Positions 44,595 to 53,531 of a DNA stretch of 64,000 nucleotides are shown here, piece after piece; within the stretch, counting starts at the first letter, position 1, and each line of letters opens with the position of its first letter. Source of the stretch: Dyadobacter diqingensis (GTDB lineage: Bacteria > Bacteroidota > Bacteroidia > Cytophagales > Spirosomataceae). A program made the translations under genes and the position numbers. The DNA lies in the NCBI RefSeq assembly GCF_024220585.1, contig NZ_JAMXKF010000001.1:1312033-1376032 (forward strand). The letters are read 5' to 3'. Below the pieces are notes generated by a model. That model ran no database searches and was not told the origin of the DNA. It saw only the letters and a program-made list of their open reading frames with translations.

Positions 44595-47031
44595 TGCATT
44601 AGCCATCTTTGTGATATGTATGTTATTGGGCGCTTGCTCAGTGAGAAAATATGTCCCGGCTGGCCAAAGCCTGTACGTTGGGAATAGTGTGAAAGTAACC
44701 CCCGATTCGCTTTCCAAACCGAATGTGGGCGGTCTTGCGGAGAACATCGAGAGCATAATAAAACCGGCGCCCAATAAAACCATCTTCGGTTTCCCCTGGA
44801 AAGTTTGGTTTTATTACTGGATCGGTGAGCCTAAGGATGAAGGCGGTTTGCGAAGCTGGTTTCGTAAAAAACTGGGACAGCCTCCTGTTTATGCCAATCA
44901 GCGGATTGTGGATATCAACGCGGGCAATATGGTTGCACTCATGGACAATGAGGGATATTACAAATCTTCTGCAAAGGGAAAATTGATCGAAAATCCGAAA
45001 AAGAGGACAGCTACGGCGGCTTATGAGGCTTATGTCATGCCGCGTTACTTTATCAACGAGGTTAACTTTGTGGTAAAAGATAGTGCCCAGTTCAATAAAG
45101 ATTTAATTCTCTCAAAAAAAGATACTTACTTAAAAAAGGGAGATCCGATCCGGCTCGACGTCATTACCGCTGAACGTTCACGTATTGAGCAGCAGCTGAA
45201 AGGGAAAGGTTATTATTACTTTAATCCCGATTACCTTATTGTTCGGGTAGACTCCACCATCGGAAGACAGGATTCAACCCTGGGACCTCAGCAGGTAAAC
45301 CTTTACCTTGAATTGAAAAAAGAAACGGTTCAAACCGCTTTAAAACAATATTACATCAATCAGATTTTTGTCAATACCGGAACGCGGCAGAGCGAGAGTA
45401 CCGACAGTGCATTTAACAAAGGGCCGGTACGCCGAGGTTTGACTATAAATGATCCCGGAAAATTATACAAGCGCCGGATTTTTTACGACGCCATAGGTTT
45501 CCGACGCGGTAATCTCTATAACAATCAAACTCAGGATATTTCAGTAACGAGACTGGTAAACCTTCAAAACTTCAAGTTTGTAAAAAACAGTTTTGAGCTA
45601 GTTCCACGATCCGATTCGGCCTTGTTAAACGTTTATTATAACTTATCGCCGTTAAAGAAAAAGTCTCTGCAAACCGTACTGAGTGCGAGTACCAAGTCCA
45701 ATAACCTGGGTGGTTCTCAGATCACTTTCAACCTCAAAAACAGAAATTTTTTAAGAGGCGGCGAGATATTTACGCTGAGTCCCTATTTTGGTTTTGACGT
45801 ACAACTGGGTGGCAACCGTGTCGAAAATCCAAACAAGGTCGGGAATGAGTACATACGGTACGGAGGGGTTGCCAGTCTTTCTTTCCCCCGGTTCCTGATA
45901 CCATTCGTACGGGTGAGACCTGAAAAAAGCCAGCTTTTACCGAAGACCATTTTGGCACTTACCTATGAAAACCGGATTCAAAAGGGATTTTACACCACAA
46001 GGTCGATCCGATTTGATTATTCCTATGTATGGAGTAAAAGTTCGCGACTGGAACATACGCTGACCCCCATTGCGCTTAACTTTGTTGAACCACGGAACGT
46101 CAACAGTGAAGTCTACCGAAATATAATTTTCACGCTGGCGCCGCTTGAAGCGCGGCGTTATATCGATCTTGTGGAGACCAAGTATTTCATCATGGGCTCT
46201 AACTACTCGTTTTCATTCAGGCCTACCCCAAAACCTTTCAGCAAAAACCAGTTCGTTATGTTGGGCGGCGTTGACTATGGTGGAAACCTGCTGAGTTTAT
46301 TGGGTAAAAAACCTAAGCAGGACACGCTTGGAACTGGCGCAAAGGAAATTTTCAACGTGCCTATTTTGCAATTTGTCAAATTCGATGGCGATATCCGTTA
46401 TTACAGAACCATCAATTCAAAAATCAAATGGGCAAACCGCCTTCTTGGGGGTGTCGGGATAACATTTGGCAATTCGAGAAATATGCAGATGCCCCAGTTC
46501 AAGCAGTATTTTGCGGGAGGAAGCACGGGTCTCAGGGCATTCAGAGCAAGATCGCTCGGGCCTGGTGCTTACAATCCGGACACTTCCACAATCAGACTGT
46601 TTGGTTATCAGTCCTTTGGCGATATCAGACTGGAAGCAAACTCTGAACTCCGCATGAAGTTTACAGACATTATCAATGGTGCCGTTTTTGTTGATGCGGG
46701 AAATATCTGGTCTTACCGTGGAAATGCGCTGGCAGGTTATGGTGAAGAATCCGTTTTCAAGAAAGGCTTCCTGAATCAGATCGCAGTAGGCGGAGGAATC
46801 GGGTTACGTCTGGATTTTTCGTTTCTGGTCTTTCGTCTGGATCTGGCAACGCCCTTCCGGAAACCCTGGTATACAGTCACGCCGGTTGACTTAGATCCGG
46901 ATGCGCCATTTGACCCGGATGCGCCTGTCAAATACAAAAATCCGTGGGTATTTAAAGAAATTAATTTTGGAAGTAAGGCGTGGCGAAAAGAAAACCTTGT
47001 GTTGAATATTGCCGTTGGACTTCCGTTTTAA
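44584..47031 (+). CDS. tamL: TamL-type Omp85 lipoprotein
   Basis: An 815-residue outer-membrane protein of the Omp85/BamA superfamily. The N-terminus MRISALAIFVICMLLGAC has a lipobox, followed by SVRKYVPAGQSLYVGN. Lipidation is the feature that separates Bacteroidota TamL from TamA. POTRA-like domains (about residues 30-380) lead into a barrel with GGSTGLRAFRARSLGPGAY, containing the conserved RxRG-like turn, and EANSELRMKF, and the last strand ends in IAVGLPF with the terminal Phe. The ATG at 44584 overlaps tamB by 11 bases; a GTG at 44560 is an alternative. It should pair with TamB in outer-membrane assembly. Confidence 0.92.
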   Translation: MRISALAIFVICMLLGACSVRKYVPAGQSLYVGNSVKVTPDSLSKPNVGGLAENIESIIKPAPNKTIFGFPWKVWFYYWIGEPKDEGGLRSWFRKKLGQPPVYANQRIVDINAGNMVALMDNEGYYKSSAKGKLIENPKKRTATAAYEAYVMPRYFINEVNFVVKDSAQFNKDLILSKKDTYLKKGDPIRLDVITAERSRIEQQLKGKGYYYFNPDYLIVRVDSTIGRQDSTLGPQQVNLYLELKKETVQTALKQYYINQIFVNTGTRQSESTDSAFNKGPVRRGLTINDPGKLYKRRIFYDAIGFRRGNLYNNQTQDISVTRLVNLQNFKFVKNSFELVPRSDSALLNVYYNLSPLKKKSLQTVLSASTKSNNLGGSQITFNLKNRNFLRGGEIFTLSPYFGFDVQLGGNRVENPNKVGNEYIRYGGVASLSFPRFLIPFVRVRPEKSQLLPKTILALTYENRIQKGFYTTRSIRFDYSYVWSKSSRLEHTLTPIALNFVEPRNVNSEVYRNIIFTLAPLEARRYIDLVETKYFIMGSNYSFSFRPTPKPFSKNQFVMLGGVDYGGNLLSLLGKKPKQDTLGTGAKEIFNVPILQFVKFDGDIRYYRTINSKIKWANRLLGGVGITFGNSRNMQMPQFKQYFAGGSTGLRAFRARSLGPGAYNPDTSTIRLFGYQSFGDIRLEANSELRMKFTDIINGAVFVDAGNIWSYRGNALAGYGEESVFKKGFLNQIAVGGGIGLRLDFSFLVFRLDLATPFRKPWYTVTPVDLDPDAPFDPDAPVKYKNPWVFKEINFGSKAWRKENLVLNIAVGLPF

Positions 47032-47035
47032 ATAT

Positions 47036-47079
47036 AAATCCGATAGCAGGACTGGTAATAAAATCCTGCTATCGGATTT
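47036..47079. terminator. bidirectional terminator overlapping a stop codon
   Basis: A perfect 16-bp stem, AAATCCGATAGCAGGA (47036-47051) with its complement at 47064-47079, loop 12 bases. The right arm includes the stop codon of the epimerase gene on the minus strand. Confidence 0.75.
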
Positions 47080-47470
47080 CCTGACAAAGCTCGATCAGCA
47101 TCCCATTGGTCCCTTTCGGATGCAAAAAACATACGAGCTTGTTATCTGCCCCGTTTTTAGGGATGTCATTTAAAAGTACAAAACCTTCTGCTTTCAGGCG
47201 TTCCATTTCTGCCAGGATATCTTCAACTTCAAAGGCGACATGATGAAAGCCTTCTCCCTTTTTCTCGATAAATCTGGCAATGGCACTGTCAGGACTTGTG
47301 GCTTCCAGAAGCTCTATTTTGGTCTGATTGACCTTAAAAAAAGAAGTTTCGACAAACTCAGACGGAATCGTCTCCCGCTTGTAGGGCTGACTGTTGAATA
47401 ACGAACTGAACAGCTTTTCCGCAGCTTCCATATCTTTTACTGCAATTCCGATATGTTCGACGTTTTTCAT
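47069..47470 (-). CDS. mce: methylmalonyl-CoA epimerase
   Basis: A 133-residue VOC-fold protein that interconverts (R)- and (S)-methylmalonyl-CoA, linking propionyl-CoA metabolism with succinyl-CoA. Two beta-alpha-beta-beta-beta modules are seen, with metal ligands at expected positions: H6 in VEHIGIAV, Glu in TKIELLEA, His in GFHHVAFEV and Glu in MLIELCQE. It follows rsgA by 25 bases and is probably co-transcribed. The methylmalonyl-CoA mutase genes are not in the window. Confidence 0.92.
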   Translation of the reverse strand: MKNVEHIGIAVKDMEAAEKLFSSLFNSQPYKRETIPSEFVETSFFKVNQTKIELLEATSPDSAIARFIEKKGEGFHHVAFEVEDILAEMERLKAEGFVLLNDIPKNGADNKLVCFLHPKGTNGMLIELCQEIR

Positions 47471-47495
47471 TTCCAGTGCTGGTTAAACGTTAAAT

Positions 47496-48431
47496 CTATT
47501 TCCGGTTATCGCTTCCGCCCACCATGCTCAAATAACTCTCGTACCGGCTGAAAGCAATTTCGCCACCGCTCACGGCGTCCTTTACTGCACAACCCGGTTC
47601 GTTGATATGCTGACAATTATTGAACCGACATTGATTCAATAGCTCACGCATTTCAGGAAAATAATGGCTGATCTCCTCAGGTTTGATATCCGCCAAACCA
47701 AGTTCTTTGATCCCGGGTGAATCGATGATAAAAGTTTCCGGTGCCAGCTCAAACATCTCTGCAAAAGTTGTCGTATGCACGCCTTTGTTTGCGAACGTTG
47801 ACACTTCCTGCGTTTTAATATCCAAAGTTGGAGCGATTGTATTAACCAGCGTAGATTTGCCAACACCCGAATGCCCGGATAACAATGAGACTTTCCCTTT
47901 CAAAAGCTGGCTAAAATCTTCAAGTCCTTCTCCCGTTACGGCCGTTGTTGCAATACAGGTATATCCCAGACTCGTATACAAATCCATTAATTGAGTCTGA
48001 AACTCTTTAATTTCATCATTCAACAAATCCTGTTTGTTAAAAATAATAACACCAGGGATTCTGAACGATTCGATAGCAACCAGAAACCTGTCAATAAAAC
48101 CCAATGAAGTACGTGGAAATACCAGCGTTGCGATAAGAATAGCCTGATCAACATTGGCGGCAATAAGATGTGCATGTGCCGTTTTATGGACCGAACGCCG
48201 CACAACATAATTTACTCTCGGAAGAATCTCGTATATAATACCTGAATTTTCATTTTCATCTTCTATTTCAAAACGCACAAAATCCCCCACTGCGATCGGA
48301 TTTGTCACTTTCAAACCCATCGTTTTGAACTTTCCCTTCAACCTGCATTGCCAGATATGCCCGTCCCTGTCATCCCTTACTTCATACCACGACCCGGTCG
48401 AGCGAATCACTAATCCTTTTTCAAACTCCAT
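47496..48431 (-). CDS. rsgA: ribosome small subunit-dependent GTPase
   Basis: A 311-residue circularly permuted GTPase that checks late 30S subunit maturation. An N-terminal OB domain (EKGLVIRSTGSWYEVRDD) is followed by the permuted G domain: the G4 motif FNKQD comes before the P-loop GHSGVGKST (near residue 190), then the DxPG motif in IDSPGIKELG. The C-terminal zinc finger is CRFNNCQHINEPGC. All hallmark motifs are intact. It heads a two-gene unit with mce. Confidence 0.96.
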   Translation of the reverse strand: MEFEKGLVIRSTGSWYEVRDDRDGHIWQCRLKGKFKTMGLKVTNPIAVGDFVRFEIEDENENSGIIYEILPRVNYVVRRSVHKTAHAHLIAANVDQAILIATLVFPRTSLGFIDRFLVAIESFRIPGVIIFNKQDLLNDEIKEFQTQLMDLYTSLGYTCIATTAVTGEGLEDFSQLLKGKVSLLSGHSGVGKSTLVNTIAPTLDIKTQEVSTFANKGVHTTTFAEMFELAPETFIIDSPGIKELGLADIKPEEISHYFPEMRELLNQCRFNNCQHINEPGCAVKDAVSGGEIAFSRYESYLSMVGGSDNRK

Positions 48432-48678
48432 TCGAACTGTTTCAATATCATTATGTAATAACGAATATAACAGAACTTTTAGGCTTGTTTGATGCGATAT
48501 TGAAATAATTGTAAAAAGAGACTTTCCGATTAAGTAGTTTTTTTGTCGATGTCGTCTTTACTTACTATATGGGTATACAGGAAAGGGTTTGAAAATAATA
48601 TATTAATTTTTTTTAATAAAAAACACATTTTTAATATATTATTTTATATATTAGTCCCTGACTATCATTTTTATTGGC

Positions 48679-48702
48679 CAATAACGGTTTTGACCATTAT
48701 TG
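48679..48702. promoter_or_regulatory. 24-bp inverted repeat, candidate operator of the ROK repressor
   Basis: Half-sites CAATAACGGT (48679-48688) and ACCATTATTG (48693-48702) match in 9 of 10 positions around a 4-base spacer. A further 10-bp palindrome ATTGGCCAAT (48673-48682) overlaps the left side. The site ends 20 bases before the repressor ATG, which suggests self-regulation. The rest of the 290-base gap is AT-rich with no gene. Confidence 0.6.
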
Positions 48703-48722
48703 TCACATGATTAAATTAAGCT

Positions 48723-49946
48723 ATGAGTTCCGCTGTTGAAGAGCCAAATTCCGTTATTGACATTAGAAAAAACCGTCTTCGGAGTAATCTTTTATTAGAA
48801 TTATACCAATCCGGAGATACCTCCATTAATAAAATGGCCCGCTTGTTCCATGCCAGCATACCTTCTGCAACGGGTATCGTGAACGAGCTTATCCGTGAAG
48901 GCTGGATCACCGAAACCGGTACAGGACCTGCCCGGGCAGGTCGTCCGCCTGTGTTATACGGATTGAACAGCAAAAAATATCTAACGCTGATCATGGATAT
49001 CAATCGCCATGATACACATCTGGTTATTTTCGACTTGCACAATCAGATTATCGTGAAACGCAAGGTAGACATCAGGCTGGATGATTCGGCAACTTTTCTT
49101 GAAGAGTTATTTAAAGAAACTGACAATTTCCTGAAATTCCATGATATCCCACGCGACAAGTTGTGGGGGATTGGCGTTTCGATGCCAGGTTTGATTAATG
49201 CAACACAAGGTGTAAATCTTACCTATCTGAATCTGACACCTCCCGGCATTCCACTGGTTTCTTATTTAAAGAAGCATTTTCAGCTTCCGGTTTGTCTTTG
49301 CAATGATACAAAAGCAACAACCATCGGTGAGCACCGTTTCGGGTATGCGATCAATAAGTCCCAGGTTTTAACGATCAATATAGACTGGGGCGTTGGTTTG
49401 GGGATTTTGCTAAATGGAGAAGTTTTCAACGGTGCTTCCGGATTTGCCGGGGAACTGGGCCATATTCAGGTAAAACCTGATGGCTTACTTTGCCATTGCG
49501 GAAAAATCGGCTGTCTGGATACCACCACCTCGGCGATGGCGTTAATTCGTCAGGCTAAGGAAGGCATAACGAACGGACGTGCTACAATTCTTTCACAGCT
49601 CGTTAATCATGATCTGGATTTGCTGGACACCAGTCATATCATTGAAGCGGTTCACGCGGGTGATGAATTCTCCATCGACTTATTGAGTACGGTAGGAACT
49701 GAACTGGGTAAAGGGCTGGCTACCGCCGTTCATCTTTTCAATCCCGAAGTTATTATTGTCGGTGGATTGTTGGCCGAAGCCGGTCCGTTTATTTCAAACC
49801 CGATTGAGCAGGCTATCAATAAATATTGTCTCTCCGATTTCAAGAATACGCTTTCTCTGCACATCTCAAAATTAGGCCCGAAAGCAAGATTACTTGGCAC
49901 ACAGGCACATTTGTTTGAGCATTTGATCGTTAAGGAATTTACCTGA
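48723..49946 (+). CDS. ROK-family transcriptional repressor (NagC/XylR type)
   Basis: A 407-residue regulator with an N-terminal winged helix (about residues 15-75, LYQSGDTSINKMARLFHASIP) and a ROK domain (about 85-400). The ROK parts include GIGVSMPGLIN, CNDTKATTIGEHRFG, NIDWGVGLGILLNG and the zinc site CHCGKIGCLD near residue 257. Such proteins sense sugars or their phosphates and repress catabolic operons. The ROK kinase-like active site seems partly kept, but the helix-turn-helix makes a repressor role far more likely. No sugar genes are adjacent, so target operons may be elsewhere; the inverted repeat just upstream is the best candidate site to search for. Confidence 0.92.
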   Translation: MSSAVEEPNSVIDIRKNRLRSNLLLELYQSGDTSINKMARLFHASIPSATGIVNELIREGWITETGTGPARAGRPPVLYGLNSKKYLTLIMDINRHDTHLVIFDLHNQIIVKRKVDIRLDDSATFLEELFKETDNFLKFHDIPRDKLWGIGVSMPGLINATQGVNLTYLNLTPPGIPLVSYLKKHFQLPVCLCNDTKATTIGEHRFGYAINKSQVLTINIDWGVGLGILLNGEVFNGASGFAGELGHIQVKPDGLLCHCGKIGCLDTTTSAMALIRQAKEGITNGRATILSQLVNHDLDLLDTSHIIEAVHAGDEFSIDLLSTVGTELGKGLATAVHLFNPEVIIVGGLLAEAGPFISNPIEQAINKYCLSDFKNTLSLHISKLGPKARLLGTQAHLFEHLIVKEFT

Positions 49947-49970
49947 TCAATATAAAAATAAAAAATACTG

Positions 49971-50008
49971 AGCCGTTTATGAAGGATTGAAACCCTGCAT
50001 AAACGGCT
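49971..50008 (-). terminator. rho-independent terminator of waaA
   Basis: AGCCGTTTATG (49971-49981) and CATAAACGGCT (49998-50008) pair perfectly; on the minus strand the stem is followed by a T-rich run (CAGTATTTTTTATTTTT). Confidence 0.8.
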
Positions 50009-50027
50009 TAATGGTATCTGTAATGCT

Positions 50028-51293
50028 TCAAAAAAGCTTTCTAACTCCCTGCATGACCATGTCGGTTGCTCCTGTGCGGGACGCAACATAACTTTCGGAG
50101 ATCACTCCAAGTTTCTCTCTTAACTCTGAATTCCCCACCCATTGCGATAAATATTGCGTCGCTTCATCAGTACCCGTTATTGCCTTTGCGCTGCCTTCCG
50201 CAATAAGATCGACAGCCTCTTGAAATTTCTGGTATTTTTTGTTCCCAAAAAGAATAGGCACACCGAAAGTCGCCGCTTCGAGGATGTTGTGTAAACCTGA
50301 CCCGAAAGCACCGCCAATGTAGGCAATATCGCCGTAACTGTACAAGGAAGACAACATACCGATATTATCAATGATCAGATAATCAAATTCAGCGATTCCG
50401 GTATGCTGATCATAAACCTTTTTATATTCTGAATAAAGCATTGTTTTTCCGCTCAGCGACTTTCGCCAACTCTCCATATGCCCTGGATCTATTTCATGCG
50501 GTGCTATGATGGCCCGCAGCGATGAACCCGCGAGATTCAGCGCAGGAATAAGCACCTGCATGTCAGCCTCCCATACCGAACCCGCAACCAGGCAGGGTTT
50601 ATCCTGTTTGAAAGCAGCAATTTCGGGAAGATTCTTAATCCCTGCGGCGATCGTCCTGACGCGGTCGAAACGGGTATCGCCGGCAAGTGAACATTTTGAA
50701 ATTCCAATTTCACGCATCAGATTCAGCGATACCTCATTCTGGACAAACAAGTGGTCAAAAAAGGCAAGCATCTTTCTGTAAAAACCACCGTAGGGTTTGA
50801 AAAATATTTGTCCGGGACGGAAAATGGTCGAAAAAGAAAAAATGTAAGATCCACTCCGTTTCAGTTCGGAGAGATAATTGTACCAAAATTCATACTTGAT
50901 AAAAAAAGTAATTTTGGGTCTAAAAACAGCAACGAACCTTTTGGCATTCGCAGCAGTGTCGAGCGGTAGATAACATATAAAATCGGCTCCGTTGTAATTC
51001 TTCCTGACCTCATATCCTGACGGTGAAAAAAAAGTCAGCAGGATAAAATAACCGGGATAATCCTTTTTAAACTGCTCCATCACAGGTCGTCCCTGCTCAA
51101 ACTCACCCAGAGATGCCGCATGAAACCAGGCCACAGGACGGTTATTGATCAGGTCAGGCAATTCTCTTTCCAGCTTTTCAAGCAGGCCTTCACGGCCCGC
51201 CACACCGAGTTTTACCTTGGGAATAAACATGGCAGCCAAACGCATAACCCCGGAAAAGGCATACATCGCCAATTGGTACAAAAATTCGGACAA
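50028..51293 (-). CDS. waaA: 3-deoxy-D-manno-octulosonic acid (Kdo) transferase
   Basis: A 421-residue inner-membrane-associated glycosyltransferase that adds Kdo to lipid A precursors in lipopolysaccharide synthesis. It has an N-terminal hydrophobic anchor, then the WaaA motif FHAASLGEFEQGRP with the catalytic Glu E64, a middle part with IFRPGQIFFKPYGGFYRK, and the GT30 C-terminal domain with GAFGSGLHNILEAATFGVPILFG (binding of CMP-Kdo), the core being GSGLHNILEAA. Length is typical. It is a single gene convergent with the ROK repressor gene. Confidence 0.94.
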   Translation of the reverse strand: MSEFLYQLAMYAFSGVMRLAAMFIPKVKLGVAGREGLLEKLERELPDLINNRPVAWFHAASLGEFEQGRPVMEQFKKDYPGYFILLTFFSPSGYEVRKNYNGADFICYLPLDTAANAKRFVAVFRPKITFFIKYEFWYNYLSELKRSGSYIFSFSTIFRPGQIFFKPYGGFYRKMLAFFDHLFVQNEVSLNLMREIGISKCSLAGDTRFDRVRTIAAGIKNLPEIAAFKQDKPCLVAGSVWEADMQVLIPALNLAGSSLRAIIAPHEIDPGHMESWRKSLSGKTMLYSEYKKVYDQHTGIAEFDYLIIDNIGMLSSLYSYGDIAYIGGAFGSGLHNILEAATFGVPILFGNKKYQKFQEAVDLIAEGSAKAITGTDEATQYLSQWVGNSELREKLGVISESYVASRTGATDMVMQGVRKLF

Positions 51294-51572
51294 AATGATA
51301 GGATTATTAAAATTTTAGACTTATAATTATAACACCCACCGTGCATCAAATACCCAATTTTAAACGTATATTTTCGTTAAAACAATAGCAGATTATCGCC
51401 GGGAAATGATGTGAATTGCAGGCATTGTTGATTCTTTTTTTGTTTAAAGAGCATAAATGTACAAAAAACCGTTAAAGTGAAGTCGGGATGGGATCTGATA
51501 TACGAATATTTCGTAATTTCACTTCTTATTCGCTTTTATAAAAAGGTCACAAAGAGATATATTCGTGTAAAT

Positions 51573-52340
51573 ATGATTCGTGTAAAACTTTTACTTTCGA
51601 TCTGTATTCTGGTTGTCTTCTCCACGGATATCTTCGCCCAACGCCGGACGAAAAACAGTGATGACAAAGAGGACGTTTACAAGTCATTTACGTCCGTTGG
51701 TTTAACAACAAACACCAATTCGGGTATTTTAGGAGGTGTTGTATTTCGTAAGTCCAACGCAGTTTCAGGAACACTTTTCGGAAAAAATCAATACCGTTAT
51801 CTGGCGGTTGAGCTGGTCAATGTGAGGCATCCAAAGGAACTTGCGCAAAGTTTTAATACCGGTGCCCGCTTCGTTTTTGGGAAGCAAAACTATCTTTTTG
51901 TACTTCGCCCGGAATATGGCCGGGAAATAACGCTGTTTAACCGTCACGAAGACGAAGGAATCTCAATCAGCGCAATCGTTGCGGCAGGCCCTTCAATAGG
52001 TTTTGAAAAACCATACATGATACAAAAGCAACTGACTGGCGGAAAAGTCATTAACGCTCCTGTTCGTATTGATCCAAATTCAGCGACAGATCCTTACGAG
52101 GGTTTTGTGGGTGTGGGAAGCTTTTTCTCAGGTTTTGGTCAGAGTAAGGTTGTTCCGGGCTTACACATCAAAACTGCTTTGAGTTTTGAATTAAGTGCCT
52201 TCAGAGATAACGTTACCGGTGTCGAAGTCGGTTTTCTCGCAGAAGCCTTTACACGAAAAATTGAAATCATGGGTTATGCAGACAATCGCAGCTTCTATCC
52301 CTCGGGCTTCATCACACTTTATTTTGGCAGCAAGAAATAA
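51573..52340 (+). CDS. exported protein of unknown function, barrel-like
   Basis: A 255-residue protein with a signal peptide (MIRVKLLLSICILVVF, cleavage near DIFAQ). The mature part has alternating strands with many aromatic residues (RYLAVELVNVRH, FVFGKQNYLFVLRPEYG) and ends with SGFITLYFGSKK, which suggests a small outer-membrane barrel. I do not recognise the family firmly. The ATG at 51573 is preferred because it gives a clean signal peptide; a GTG start at 51477 would add 32 residues. It lies 74 bases upstream of lipA on the same strand, and no terminator separates them, so co-transcription is possible. Confidence 0.75.
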   Translation: MIRVKLLLSICILVVFSTDIFAQRRTKNSDDKEDVYKSFTSVGLTTNTNSGILGGVVFRKSNAVSGTLFGKNQYRYLAVELVNVRHPKELAQSFNTGARFVFGKQNYLFVLRPEYGREITLFNRHEDEGISISAIVAAGPSIGFEKPYMIQKQLTGGKVINAPVRIDPNSATDPYEGFVGVGSFFSGFGQSKVVPGLHIKTALSFELSAFRDNVTGVEVGFLAEAFTRKIEIMGYADNRSFYPSGFITLYFGSKK

Positions 52341-52414
52341 GTCGTTAAATTTATATAGTATTTCCATCCGGTGATGAAAATCCGACGGTGATTATTGACT
52401 TTGATTAGAAAATC

Positions 52415-53293
52415 ATGATTGAACTTCCAGTTATACCTTCCGAACGTAAAAAACGTCCGGACTGGTTAAGAGTAAAACTTCCGGCAGGACCAGAATTTCG
52501 CAAGGTTCGCCAGTTAGTTGATAACTATAAATTACATACAATTTGTGAAAGTGGAAGCTGCCCGAACATGGGTGAATGCTGGGGTGCCGGTACGGCGACT
52601 TTTATGATATTAGGGAATGTTTGTACGCGCAGTTGCAGTTTCTGTGCCGTCGCTACGGGACGCCCGAATGAATATGACGCCGATGAACCACGTCGTGTTG
52701 CAGAGGCGATCAAACTCATGCAGGTTAAACATGCAGTGATTACTTCGGTAAACCGCGACGAATTGAAAGACCGTGGTGCAGAAATCTGGTATCAGACTGT
52801 ACGCCAGGTGAAAGAAAATACGCCAGAAACAACGATTGAAACGCTAATTCCTGATGTTAAAAATAACTGGGATGCATTGATTCATATGATCGAAGCAGGA
52901 CAGGAAGTTGTTTCACACAACATGGAAACGGTTGAACGTCTTTACCGTGCAGTGCGTCCTCAGGCTAAATACGAGAGAAGTCTGGAACAGATCAGGAGGA
53001 CAAAAGAATTCGGGCAACGTACCAAATCCGGCATTATGCTGGGGCTGGGCGAAACGCAGGACGAAGTATACAAAGCGATGGATGACCTTGTTGCCAATGG
53101 ACTCGATATCCTGACACTTGGCCAATACCTTCAGCCAACCAAAATGCACCACGAAGTAATCGAGTGGATTACTCCCGAAATGTTTGATAATTACAGAGAA
53201 GAAGGATTGAAACGCGGTCTGAAATATGTAGAATCAGGACCGTTGGTTCGTTCCAGCTACCATGCTGAACGCCACGTCAATGTACCGATCTGA
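52415..53293 (+). CDS. lipA: lipoyl synthase
   Basis: A 292-residue radical SAM enzyme that inserts two sulfur atoms into octanoyl groups on lipoyl domains. Both iron-sulfur clusters can be placed: the auxiliary cluster by C44, C49 and C55 ([12 protein letters not shown]) and the radical SAM cluster by C70, C74 and C77 (CTRSCSFC). The C-terminal serine ligand region [14 protein letters not shown] is present. It consumes S-adenosylmethionine, which is made by metK, the next gene on the same strand but separated by a terminator and promoter. lipB is not in the window. Confidence 0.97.
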   Translation: MIELPVIPSERKKRPDWLRVKLPAGPEFRKVRQLVDNYKLHTICESGSCPNMGECWGAGTATFMILGNVCTRSCSFCAVATGRPNEYDADEPRRVAEAIKLMQVKHAVITSVNRDELKDRGAEIWYQTVRQVKENTPETTIETLIPDVKNNWDALIHMIEAGQEVVSHNMETVERLYRAVRPQAKYERSLEQIRRTKEFGQRTKSGIMLGLGETQDEVYKAMDDLVANGLDILTLGQYLQPTKMHHEVIEWITPEMFDNYREEGLKRGLKYVESGPLVRSSYHAERHVNVPI

Positions 53294-53317
53294 TTTTCAG
53301 AAAGTCCATAATTTTAT

Positions 53318-53355
53318 ATTAAGCCTGATCCGGATGAAACCGGGTCAGGCTTAAT
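53318..53355 (+). terminator. rho-independent terminator of lipA
   Basis: ATTAAGCCTGATCCGG (53318-53333) pairs with CCGGGTCAGGCTTAAT (53340-53355) with one G-T pair, loop ATGAAA, followed by a T-rich stretch. Confidence 0.8.
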
Positions 53356-53432
53356 TATTTGTCACCAACACCATAGAATCTTTTCCATATTCTCAGAATA
53401 CGTAGATCTTATTTATTTTTCCCTGCTGATTA

Positions 53433-53464
53433 TTTGGTTAATGTCTTAAAAAAATTCAATTTTG
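53433..53464 (+). promoter_or_regulatory. promoter of metK
   Basis: TTTG (53433-53436), 20-base spacer, then CAATTTTG (53457-53464), one mismatch from TAnnTTTG. The leader of about 60 bases shows no riboswitch-like fold. Confidence 0.6.
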
Positions 53465-53531
53465 TTAATCTAAAGATAGTCTCTTATTAATCAGCATAAA
53501 TTAAAACAGTACATAAAACTTAGTACATACT

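Noticed and set aside
53465..53531. SAM riboswitch before metK
   Set aside because: The leader is only about 60 bases, with no conserved SAM-I, SAM-II or other recognisable fold.
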